Assembly (NCBI GenBank): GCA_029948255.1
Contig: JALIZF010001835.1
Span: forward strand, 868,001-932,000
DNA length: 64,000 bases
DNA from: Telmatactis stephensoni
Taxonomy: Eukaryota > Cnidaria > Anthozoa > Actiniaria > Isophelliidae
Direction of reading: 5' to 3'
Shown: positions 25,030-36,084 of the stretch, piece by piece
Layout of the letters: every line of letters begins with the position of its first letter
Position numbering within the stretch: the first letter of the stretch is position 1
The notes under the pieces: generated by a model
Seen by the model: only the letters and a program-made list of their open reading frames with translations
Told to the model about the DNA's origin: nothing
Database searches by the model: none
Made by a program: the position numbers and the translations under genes

Positions 25030-26341
25030 ATAGTTTGTCGCGTTCCCGATGCCACACTGGAGTTCGCCAGTACTAACATGTAGGGCTGTAATGGACTGAC
25101 TAAAGCTTTTTGCATGTGCTACAATGCACTGCATAAATTTACACAATTCTCTGGCTAAAACGTTTAAGGATTACAAATTGCAAATTGATGAAGACTTACG
25201 TCCGATCTTGACTCCTGACTTTACAAACTACCTCCTTGACTGAATGACTCTATAAACTGCTCCTATTGTAATTTTGCTACTTATTCAAGCAAATGCTAAA
25301 AATCTCTCCGCTTTTCTTAGTGATGATAGTGCTCTGGGAAATTATATATTACAAAGATGAAAATGACAAACTAGGCAAACCACAAAACAGTAGCTAGATG
25401 AATCGGCTTCGGGCTAACTTCGGGAAATCCGAATTACACCCTTACACGCTACACGATGACATAGTGTAACCGCAAAAATACGGTTGCCAGCCAATCAGTC
25501 GCGCGCATTATATTTCAAATATTTCATATATGATATATGTTTAAAGTGCCTATAAACCCTAGCCAAAATGTATATTTTTTAAAAGTTGAGTATCTTGGGG
25601 AAATATAATTAAAGCGACATCAAAGACATAAGGTTTTTTCCAGTGTATCCGTCTGTTCAAAGCTGTCGCTCCATACAAAAATCCGCATTCTTTGGAAGGC
25701 TGGGACGAATTTGGTTAATAATAAACTCATTTGGTTGATAATAAACTTTGACATTGTGACATAATGTAAGGCACATTGTGACGTAATGTCAGGAATCACG
25801 GCATTTACACTCAAAGAAAGAGCTGAAAATAGCTATATCAAAGTAGTAGAATTTGTAGCAGAAGTTAAATATAGTGTATACCAATAACCAATATACAAAG
25901 ATATTAAGAGCTTGTAGCGTCTAAATCAAACTTTATTCCTGGGTCTCAGTCTCCCAGGGTTCTCACAAATTTTTCCACAGGATGCCCAAAATGTGCTTTT
26001 TCTCCAACTTTGCAGCTCTTTTTCCCGGTCAACAGAAATTGAAAGACCCACTTTTCAAAATATTTTTGTTTCAGAGGCCAAGTTCTTTTGAGAGAAATTA
26101 TTTCTGGCTAGACTTTATAGGCACTTTAAAGTATTGTATGCTTTCAGAAGATTCGGAAAGAAATCTAAACATCTTAATTAATAAAAGATGTCCTAGTAGT
26201 TCTATTAAAACTGTCTGCAGCACGTGTTAAAAACTGTAATGTTTAGCCCCTACCTCAATATATTATATGCTAACTTGTAATACTGGACTTTTCCTTTTAA
26301 GTCGACTCGCAAGGGGATAACACTTTCCTAACTGATAAGCA
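25030..26341. other. Upstream region of dispanin copy 3
   Basis: No gene recognised. About 25480-25545 carries GCCAGCCAATCAG(T/C)CGCGCGC followed by an ATTATATTTCAAATATTT run, the same block that ends the repeats in copy 4 introns. Just before exon 1, 26245-26341 is homologous to 18602-18680 (CCCCTACCTCAATA, TTTCCTTTTAAGTCGACTCG). Confidence 0.6.
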
Positions 26342-28387
26342 ATGGCCGCAAATCAAGTAGCATATGGTATGTAAGGCCTAGTTCAAACGTCGCATCTCAC
26401 ATGTGTCGAATTCAATGCAAATTAGTCAAATCTTTTGTTTCTACTCATCATCATCTCATTTGCATTGAATTCAGCACATGTGAGATGCGACGTTTGAACT
26501 AGGCCTAATCGACACTGCTTATTTTGACCATGTCTTCCTCCTCCTCCTCCTCCTCTTCCTCTTTCTCCTCCTCTTCATCCTTCTTCTTCGTTCGCGTCTT
26601 CGTTTTTTACTCTTTCTCTATGCTGCTTTTCCTTTCTCTTGACGACGGTAAAAGTATTAATAGTAAAGCAACTTTCTTTAACGCTGATAACTCGTAACAG
26701 TTTTACTTGCATTGATGATATAAAAAATTCCCATTCCCAAACAATGCTGCTTGCGCTTGTGCTTGCGTCGCTAGCCAACCACACTAACCAACTACTCCAC
26801 AATTGCTGTTTGGTTCTATACTCATCACCTTATCTCTTCATATACTTAGCTCGTCTCGATGACGCTGCATCACCAGCCTACAATGATACGCCCTCAAACG
26901 CGCAAGAACGTGCCCCAGCCGCTAGTAGCGTTTCTCAAGCCTCGGGAGAAGGCGGTTCAAGTCAATACGGGTATCCTCCTCAACATCAGCCCGTGTATTT
27001 TTACCAAGGACAACCTGCTTATCCACTGCAACAACAACCAACAGCAATTACAACACAGAATGTGACTTTTTTGGTAATAATCTCAGATATATTCAATACA
27101 ACATAAGTTTTGAAAACAAAAACATCGTTGATGTTTTGCAGGGAATCAATCTATTTTAATTAGCCATGAGGCTTCCAGTTCTAATTCCTCACAGTCCATT
27201 TAATTAGGTCAATCTCAAGAAGTTCAAAAAGAGAAAAAGAAGCAATTTAACTTATTACATTTAGGAGTTTTACAATGTTTTTGTTTGTATTTGATTTTCT
27301 TCAGCAACCTGGATGCACCACTGTACTTCCAGCTGTGTACCCTGATGACAACCGTGTCTATGCTTGGTTTGTTTGTTTGTGTTGTTTCTGGCCTCTTGGA
27401 ATCGTTGCTATCATCCATGCAAACAGGGTATACTATTATTCACATTTATACAGCTATTACTCGAGATACTTGTGATATAGACTGAGTCTAGTTCTGCCAG
27501 TTGAGGTCGTCAAAGGAGCAAGTATGCAAAATTATCCAGATGCCTTAATTGCAAGCAAGCTTTTTTACTCGGGCTTCCTCGTAGTGAACGTTATTGTAGC
27601 GTCTTGTTTCAAAATGGTTGTCGTACGAGAGATAGTACCTGAATCACACCACAAAAACGGAAAGGATTATAGACAACTGGCAAAAATTGATTCTTTTACG
27701 ACTTTGGTCTTGATTTTTAACATTCTTAACAAATAAGGTTGTTTGGTGTATAAGGTCAAGCTACATGTGATATATTGTTGTTTAAAACGAAAACTCACTA
27801 TTTTTTAGGAAAGCTGCTTTCTTCCCGCTCTAAACATGACGCGATGCCGAGGAGCAGACAAAACGTGCAGTTTCGTAGTTCTTAGTCATTTCTACCCATA
27901 CTCCCTTTGGGTCTTTGGTCAGAAAACGTTTTTGAAATTGTGAGAACCTATGTAGCACGCAGTTTGATGTAATATATTCATAAAAATATAATACAAAACA
28001 CATAATACAATAGAACGAGAAACAATAGAAAACAGATTTTTTGAATACATTACACCAACTAAGTGCTATGTAGGTTTTCCCTTTTGAAATTGGTGTATAG
28101 AAGTCCACAGCGCATGCTCATGAGACGCACTCAAAACACAGAAAATCGTCTGTCGATTGGGGATTGTTGGGATGAATACGCAATGAATAACTGACCAATC
28201 ATAGCTCTTGTTTTTGTTCCAGGCACGGGACGCCATTATTAGAGGAGACTACGTCACGGCGATGACAGAGAGTAAACAGTCACGAAAGTTTTCTTACTGG
28301 GCAATTGGTGCTCACTTTATTGCTCTTGTCATCGGAATTCCACTGCTTATTTTTTTCGCTATACTATCGGCTTACAATACTCCCTAA
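26342..28387 (+). CDS. Dispanin/CD225-family (IFITM-like) protein, array copy 3
   Basis: Exons 26342-26366, 26850-27073, 27305-27427, 28223-28387; intron phases 1, 0, 0; about 178 residues. Exon 1 encodes MAANQVAY. Exon 2 has DAASPAYND where the paralogues have PP.Y: one base change (CCA to TCA relative to copy 2) removes the PPxY motif. Exon 3 is QPGCTTVLPAVYPDDNRV then WFVCLCCFWPLGIVAI. Exon 4 is ARDAIIRGDYVTAM, then a second hydrophobic helix (ALVIGIPLLIFFAIL) ending AYNTP. Exon 3 is 120/123 identical to copy 4. A MITE begins 7 bp after the exon 1 donor (26374-26506), and another sits in intron 3. All splice sites are canonical, so the gene looks functional. Confidence 0.9.
26374..26506. 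mobile_element. Palindromic MITE family Q, copy 1, in copy 3 intron 1
   Basis: Perfect arms AGGCCTAGTTCAAACGTCGC ... reverse complement, total 133 bp, with an inner TTTGCATTGAATTCAGCACATG arm. A second copy in opposite orientation lies at 28973-29107. The two bracket dispanin copy 3 almost exactly. Confidence 0.9.
26530..26590. repeat. Pyrimidine (TCC)n tract
   Basis: TCCTCC/TTC units in intron 1 of dispanin copy 3. Confidence 0.8.
27941..28082. mobile_element. Palindromic MITE family R, copy 2, in copy 3 intron 3
   Basis: Same family as 24569-25029, here uninterrupted. Flanked by a perfect 10-bp direct repeat TTTGAAATTG (27931-27940 and 28083-28092), consistent with a 9-10 bp target duplication as made by Mutator-like elements. 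Confidence 0.9.
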
Positions 28388-28566
28388 TCATTTGACGTCT
28401 GAGGAAAAATTAATGAAAAAAGTTCAAAGTCAGAAGAGCCGTCATATTCGATTTTCATTTTTCTCTCTTTATTTTCTTTTAATTTCTTCTACAATGGACC
28501 TTTTCGGAGTTTCCCAGAATTCATCATGATTTAGTGCACGCAAGCGAGCTCAGGGTAAAATATATC

Positions 28567-28762
28567 TTTAGAAATGATGGTATTAATTGAGAACTCTTGC
28601 CAAAAATATTGCAAGTTGCTAGGGAGAAATTGCACTGTGTAACAGCGCCATAATTTCTCTGCAACTTGTTTTGAAACGCCGTTGCGAGACAAGTTGCTGG
28701 GAAAATTGCACAGTGTAACAGCGCCTTTAGAAATGATTGTATTAATTGGGAACTCTTGCCAT
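28567..28762. repeat. Partial tandem duplication downstream of copy 3
   Basis: AGAAATGAT(G/T)GTATTAATTG with GAACTCTTGCCA occurs at 28570 and 28732, and AGTTGCT(A/G)GG with TGTAACAGCGCC occurs at about 28613 and 28693. The intervening arms are partly inverted, so this may be an old foldback element. Confidence 0.7.
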
Positions 28763-28972
28763 TTATACGAGATAAACGTTTGGTTATGTTGGCTGTTATC
28801 GGAATTTAAGGTACTACACTCGTTTTCTGGGGTCATTCACTGCTGTTAGAAGGAAGCTCGCGATTTGTTAAAACGACAAAAACAAAGAACATGTGGATTA
28901 CTCTGAACAATGTCTTTTTGTTCTACTTGTCGCCTGTGGCATTGTTTCCTTCCGACCGTAGTGTATTAGGCC

Positions 28973-29107
28973 AGGCCTAGTTCAAACGTCGCATCTCATG
29001 TGCTGAATTCAGTGCAAATGAGATGATAATAAGACTGAAGAAACAAAAGATTTGACTAATTTGCATTGAGTTTGGCACATGTGAGATGCGACGTTTGAAC
29101 TAGGCCT
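28973..29107. mobile_element. Palindromic MITE family Q, copy 2
   Basis: Same termini as 26374-26506 (AGGCCTAGTTCAAACGTCGC), inverted relative to it: the asymmetric centre ACAAAAGATTTGACTAA appears here and its reverse complement in copy 1. Confidence 0.9.
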
Positions 29108-29868
29108 TACTGGTTTTCTGCTGATTTTTTTTCAGTATATCTATGGTTTGCTTTAATATCTTTTACGATAAACCATGACCTCGCTTGCGCGCAATGAATT
29201 CTGGGGAACTACGGAATTGGACCTTGTAAGTTTGGTGTCATTTGGTTAATTTTAGAGTCCACCTGAGGCAGGTAATTAATGTCTCATTTATGTAACACTT
29301 ACACCAAAGTATTTCACTTCATTTGTAGACAGCCATTTTAAGCCTGAGTGTTTGTCTGAGATTCATCCCAAGTAAGACATAAATACATATTCTTAATTCT
29401 CAAAATACACTTTTGAACAGACCGCACGTTGACCAATCAGAATTCAGGGAATTGTCAGGCATATAGTAACAACCTGATGGCGGAACCTTACAGATAATAT
29501 AATACTACCATTAATTATTGAATTTGTTGAGTACCTTTACAAATAAGCAATGCAATCATCTATCGTGGGACGACACACTAAATGAAACTAATATGCAGTA
29601 TCATCATTATATAACAAAGTTTGTTGTACTCGTAACAGTTTGCTGTTACGAAATTAATGCAAGAACTAACATGACTAAGGAAAACCTCGAGACAGGAAAT
29701 AGATTTCCCTCTAAGAAAGGCTCCGGTAAAGGTAAAAAGGTGGAGTTAAGATAATATACAAGAAGAGTAATACTTATAGAATCGTTCAACCATAATTTCA
29801 GAGGAAAATAATTCCTTCAAAAATATGAAGCGAACTAAGTTAGGCTGAATAAAGAGCCTATAATAATT
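29108..29868. other. Intergenic, nothing recognised
   Basis: AT-rich sequence without coding homology or clear repeats. Confidence 0.5.
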
Positions 29869-31987
29869 ATAGCGGAGCTCCCGCCGGCGGGCCACCATAC
29901 TTTAGAAAAAATAATGGTAACCCATCGAGTTGATTTTTCATGGCTTGAGTATACGTCACTTCCGTCCGTCCGTGCCCATCGCGATGCTGATTGGCTGATT
30001 GCTTTTTGGCGCCAACTTGACGCGCGCTGACACCTTGAAATCTGAAAATTTACAAGTTTCCTTGCAGTTTTAACTTGCAAAGCTTGAAAATATTATTCTC
30101 GAAACCTCGTAAAAATTTAGCGATTTTCATGATCATTAATCTGTACCAATCTTGACAGGTTAAAGCGAAAAAAAAACGTACGTTTGAATTTTTTTTCGGG
30201 CCCGCCGGGGTGTCGTTTCAAAAACTGCTCGAAAGACGAAGGACACAGAGAATATTTTCAAAGTTGAAGCTGGACGACTTTTTAGTTGGATTCGTAGCTT
30301 TAAAAAACTTCTCATAATGAATGAGTCATTAAGGATCGTGTATTATTCGTTTCGTGAAGATGCCTTCAGTAAAGCTGCTTAAAATTCTAGCCAAAGTTGG
30401 AAATCAAGAATCGTCTGCATTGAGCGTGAAACAAGGACTATGCTTCTAAAGACAATGTAAAGACAACAAGGAAAGCACTTCAAGGTAAAGACCCTGGCCA
30501 GAAAATGATGTCAAAAAGTCTCTTGTACCTATATTTGATCTTTTAGCTTTTATTTGGGATTGATGACTTAAAAAAATAAACTTTTATGCACGTTGAACTG
30601 TGGCCAAGTTTAAACAAACACTCGATCAAGTACGGCATGAAATGTACAACGACATTTTGTTTTACGGTGAACTTTTTACACTAGTTCTAATAATAATAAA
30701 ATCAGTAAAAAAAATTGATTTTGAACTTACTTCAACCCCACTAATGTGTAAATACAGCTCAAGTTTATGTCTCGAATTTAATGAAAAAATTGACAGGAAA
30801 AAAAAGAAGGAATTTATTGCTCAGTGAGTCCTATGAGACCCTAAATGCAGACTGAAAATGCTTAATTCCTTGTTTTCTTGTTATGTCAAGTAGCTGTTTT
30901 TATAATCACTTTAAATTGTATTATCAGTGTAATCTGGAAGAGAAAAGTGGGAGACAAATATTCACCTAGCTAGTGTGTCATTCTATTCTACATTAAATAA
31001 CAAAACAACAACAACAACAACAACCACAAAAAACAAGATGTCACAAATATAGTGAAGACAGACAAATCAAGATTTGTTGTTCTGTAATATTCAGGATGTT
31101 GAAAAGGTTTAATTACTTGTATCAATTTAAAAAAAGGTTTTGGAGATTTGGCTTTCTATTTCTGAAAATTATGAACCACTACAAAGTCAATAATTTATGA
31201 AAATTATCTGACAGTAAATCTGAATATTAAAATCTACTGTTATAAAGCTAGGTCACTGAGCTTACAAGTCCATACAATATACAAACGAAAACCAAACTTA
31301 TTTTAAAAATGCTTTTTAAAATAATCTTCATTTCAACTTTTTCAATTACCACAGGAAGCCACAGAATATTAAAATTGAAATTGGAGCTCTGCTTTTAGGT
31401 AGTAGTTGTTTTGAGTTGTTTTACAATTTCATCTAAAGTCATGATTAGTGTAATCTGGAAGAGAGAATTTTTGTTTCGTGTAAAGACAACTATTTATCTG
31501 TGTCATTCTATTCTACATAGTACAAAAACAAGATGCCACAATACTGTCAAGACAGAAAAATCTAAATATAATGTTCTGCAGTTCTAATTGCAGTAATTGT
31601 TTAATTGAAGGATGTTGAAATCAGGTTCAGTACTATTTAATTTTATGTGAATGAAATCAGCTTGAGGGATTTTTGCATTCTATTTCTGAGAATTATGAAC
31701 CACTACTACAAAGTCAATTATAAAATCTGACTGAATCTGAATAACTATCACTATGGTGACTGAGCTTGAAAGCCTTATAAATCTCAGGAGACTGAAGGGC
31801 AAGAAATAAAGCTTGATCTATAATCTTTATTTAAACCTTTACAACAAAATGCAATCTTTGTTTACCTATTACCACAGGAAGCCCCATTCATTTGAATCAA
31901 ATTAACGTCAAAATAAAACAAAGTATTTAAAACTATTATTATATTTAAATGGGAGCTCCGCTATTAGGTAGTACCTAATTTTTATAT
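29869..31987. mobile_element. 2.1-kb repeat element S, copy A
   Basis: Termini ATAGCGGAGCTCCC and GGGAGCTCCGCTAT are inverted repeats; similarity to copy B (52363-56577) continues to TAGGTAGTACCTAA on the right. No transposase is recognised. The second half consists of two imperfect direct repeats of about 520 bp (roughly 30920-31435 and 31440-31987), each starting GTGTAATCTGGAAGAGA and ending with CACAGGAAGCC, GGAGCTC(T/C)GCT and TTAGGTAGTA. A minus-strand 81-codon ORF is shared with copy B only because the DNA is conserved. Confidence 0.85.
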
Positions 31988-32232
31988 TAGAATAGAAATG
32001 TAAATACAAGAAAGATTATCATACTAGTAAGTCTTCATGTGGTCATCTTACCATCGAAAAGCATATATATATGTATGTGCTTCATGAAATTAATAAAAAA
32101 TCACAGTATTACCTGATGTTCTTAAAGGTAAATACTGACGATAATGAAAATAGACTTCCCCTTAATGTTTTTTTTTGTCCTTTTTGGCTGTTTCTTATAT
32201 AAACGTTTGGCTTTGTTTATCACCAAGTGATG

Positions 32233-32255
32233 TGACGTCATATACGCGCATGCGC
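32233..32255 (+). promoter_or_regulatory. CRE plus NRF-1 palindrome, promoter-like
   Basis: TGACGTCA (32233-32240, cAMP response element consensus) and GCGCATGCGC (32246-32255, NRF-1 consensus) lie 5 bp apart in otherwise AT-rich DNA, 80-100 bp upstream of the candidate exon at 32333. Confidence 0.45.
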
Positions 32256-32332
32256 GGACAGTTTTAATCACGTAACTTTACACAGCCATTTTCTATCTAA
32301 CCGGTTTCAAAACCTGTTAATTTTGTTCGTCC

Positions 32333-32467
32333 ATGGTTATGGACGGCGGTATATCAAATGAAAGAAAACGGCCACAAAATTTGCCTGTGGGATCCTCTGG
32401 TAGCCGAAAACGATGGTCGTCACGCTGTCACAATCGAATGAACCTTTGGACCGAATCTCAAAATGTG
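32333..32467 (+). CDS. Candidate first coding exon of an unrecognised gene
   Basis: Open from ATG 32333 for 45 codons to a strong 5' splice site (AATGTG|GTAAGT, exon end 32467). The peptide starts MVMDGGISNERKRPQ and contains GSRKRWSSRCHNRMNLW, basic and complex in composition, unlike the low-complexity ORFs around it. The CRE/NRF-1 cluster sits upstream. I do not recognise the protein, and no continuation exon was found downstream. A TTAA transposon lies 16 bp after the exon. It may be the 5' end of a gene, a leftover fragment or a transposon-borne exon. Confidence 0.35.
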
Positions 32468-32482
32468 GTAAGTTCCAGTTAA

Positions 32483-33306
32483 GGTAGTTCCGGACCCTTG
32501 CTACTGCGCATTTCCCGCGCGCATTCGAGCGCGCGCACTTTTATTAGAGAGCATTGGTATTACCGTGGGGAGTCTGGGCACTAGTAAGCGAGCGATTGAA
32601 AACGTAGAAACTCAAACTTTAGTAAAGAAAAATTATATTTTGTCATCCAAATATCGGAAAAACTTTAATCAAGAAATCGTGTACACTATGTAATGTAGGT
32701 ATTTAACCCGAAACTTATAAATTTAGTTTATCATATCCAATCGCTAAAATGGGTGATATTTGGTGTTGGTTTTCGTTGTGTTTTCTCTTTTGTGCTTTTC
32801 TAACTCTTGAAATAATACGGTGACCCCCTGTTTTTTTCTTTTAATTCAAGGGAGTACTTATCACTATTTTGATTTGAAAAATAAAAATACAACTTCATTG
32901 ATTGGATTGTCGTAAATTTTCCACATTTTTACAGTCCGTACACGAGTTTGGAGCGCGTAATTGGGTAGGAATTTGATTCTAGAATGCCCTTTTAATCATG
33001 TTTGCAACTCATCAAACAATACATACGATTACAACTGCTAGATAAACCTCATATCTATCTTTTGAGACGGTCAAGGCGTTTCTCGGAAAAAATTTGTTCG
33101 CATTCTTCAAACCATGGATTACGTACATTTTGCAAAAAATCGAGGAAAATCATTGAAAATACCACCTTTTACGACACCTTATAGCTCAGAAACCAATACG
33201 GTGACCCCCTCTTTTTTTCTCGGTTTTAGAATTGCCAAACAATTATCTTAAAATGACAGGATTTTAAAGAAAATTCATTGATGAAATCTAATGCTCCGGA
33301 ACTACC
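32483..33306. mobile_element. TTAA-flanked element, GGTAGTTCCGGA ends
   Basis: TTAA at 32479-32482 and 33307-33310; termini GGTAGTTCCGGA and (T)CCGGAACTACC. Inside, ACGGTGACCCCCT plus a T-run occurs twice (about 32818 and 33199). 824 bp, no transposase: a non-autonomous TTAA-target element, distinct in ends from 21688-22699. Confidence 0.85.
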
Positions 33307-33499
33307 TTAAATTCTAGTGCTTTATCAAGAGTCCTTCCACTACAGCTGCATTGATTATCGATTGGTTATCGATTGCTTACCGAATGGTTAACTTCAGGCT
33401 ACGTTCACACTAATTCCAATAAATTTTTCGATTCGCACCTTCGACAAAAAGTGCTGGTGCGAACGTAAAGCCAAATCGCATCCAAAAATTAAGTGTGTG

Positions 33500-33711
33500 T
33501 TTCGTTAACAAAAACGTATTGTTAACATCTCGACAGGGTCTTGAAATATTCAAATCGACAGGATTGGTCAGTTATCAGACCGTGGTAAAGCGACCTTCTT
33601 TGGCGTCAACAAAGCGCTCTGAATATTTATTTTTATGCATGTTAAGTTCCGCTTTGAAGAAAATTCAGACGAAAACAAGATTGTTCAACTCAAATAAGTT
33701 CTCATTACACG
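33500..33711 (+). promoter_or_regulatory. Candidate promoter/leader exon of dispanin copy 4
   Basis: Homologous to 23220-23468, ending in donor ACG|GTAAGTTAG (exon end 33711), 2.4 kb upstream of the copy 4 start codon. Homology continues past the donor to CATCAAATTT(C/T)AATTTCCCT at about 33840-33860. Confidence 0.45.
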
Positions 33712-34942
33712 GTAAGTTAGATATTATCTATGTCTAGGTCTGTTTTTTTTCAGTTCTTGGAAAAAATATGACGCCACTAATTGTTTTCAGTTATTTTGTC
33801 CTTTTGGTGGCTCTTTCTGGCACTATCGAAACAGTAAGAACATCAAATTTTAATTTCCCTTGCCAATCATGACAAGATTTGATAAAGAAGTAGAATAAGA
33901 AAACTAAATGAAGCACTAATTTCTGAATTCCACTAAGCACAAACATACAAAAAAAAAAGCCTTAAAGCTGAAGATGGAGTTTTATTTGCTTCCTTGTACG
34001 TATCATCTTATGATAAAAGCGAGTCTTCTGCATATAAAACATTTTTGTAAATCATTTTGTCAATATTTTTTGTCGTTGTTCAACATTGTTGTACATACTT
34101 TCTCTGTTGGTAAATCAACGATCCGGTGAAACTCTTGAAGGAACTTGAATTTTAGTAATTTTAATATTCCTTTTGAGATACAATCGAGAAAACTTCAAAA
34201 TTGGAACAAAAATGTTTTTTTAGATACACTAGGAACATTAATGAATATCATATCATATATATGATATCCATTAATGTATGATACCATGAATATAGTTAAT
34301 GTGAAATGCGTGGCTTCTAGTAGTACAAAACGATATTTAAAACTAGACTAGCTAGTGATATTATCGTTTAACTACTCTTTATATACAAATAGTTTTAATC
34401 GTACAATATTGTACAAGTATATAGAAATAAAATAGTCTTTATGTCCATCAATAGCAGAGTTAAACTGGCGATACACGATGTAAATTTGTCTCGAGCTGGC
34501 AACGCAATTTTAGATAAATTGCAACGTATGTCACCACTTCAAGCTTTTGAACGTTCAAGCTTTTGAACTTTCTGCAACAAATTGTTCATTGTGAGGAATC
34601 GTGGCGTCGCTCTCGCAGCAAAATCTATATTTTTTACACAAGGAATCTTTATTTTTTACACAAGGCTATCATATTGTAATGTCTAGCAAGCATGCCTTAA
34701 CACGAACAAATGGCGAACTTAATCAACATGATTGGTTAACTGGCAGAAAACATGTCAGTTGCTTGCTGTGAAGCAGCGTGCTCAAATGACTCCTATTTGA
34801 TCACGTGATACAAATATTTTACATTGGTAAACTTCATTTTCAGTTATTTCGATTACAAATAGTTCTAATTTGCATTTGGTTGGACAAGGCTTTTGTTCTG
34901 CGTTTCTTGGCTAGTAAACGATTGGTATTTCGAATCCTCTTA

Positions 34943-35093
34943 GAGTGATTTTCGCCGGACTGTGAAATAGTTACTAAGCTAATAGACACTAATAGACTCT
35001 GCACCCATTGTTTTCTTTTGTTGCAATACAACTATTAGACACTATTAAACACTGACTATTAGTAATTGTTTCACAGTCCGATGAAAATCACTC
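34943..35093. mobile_element. TA-flanked palindromic MITE (Tc1/mariner-like)
   Basis: Termini GAGTGATTTTCGCCGGACTG and CAGTCCGATGAAAATCACTC, flanked by TA on both sides. 151 bp. Confidence 0.85.
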
Positions 35094-35469
35094 TAGTTCA
35101 ATAATGAAAGCAGTTAGTCTTAAGGAACTGTCATTCTCAATCACTGGACTAATTTATGAATTTATACCAACAATATTGTTGTGAAATTTTCTGTTATCAA
35201 AAGTCAATCAAATCCAGACATCTAAAGCAGTGAAAAAGATATTTCCTCACCAACAGTGTACAAAGTATTCAAGATTTTAGTATATGAAAACAGAGCAAAA
35301 ACCTTACTTTAGTACTTCCGCATTCTTGCATGTTGCATGGTTCGTATCGTTATTTTTCTGATTGATTATTGATTTATTGAAGTTATTAATTTATTGATTT
35401 ATTGATTTTATTAATTATTGATTTATTAACTTATTAATTTATTGATTTTATTGATATACTGATTTATTA

Positions 35470-35918
<449 letters not shown>

Positions 35919-36084
35919 ATGTAAATAACTTATTGATTTATAGATTTTTTGATTTATTGGTTAACTGATTTATTAATTTATTGATTCATTAATTTGTTGA
36001 TTTACTGATTTATTAGTTTATTGATTTATTGATTTAATAATTTACTGATTTATTGACCTTTTTAAAGTTGATCAGATGTGAGCA

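Noticed and set aside
29835..30080. 81-codon minus ORF similar to one at 52356-52640
   Set aside because: Shared only because both lie in element S; downstream parts diverge without frame preservation.
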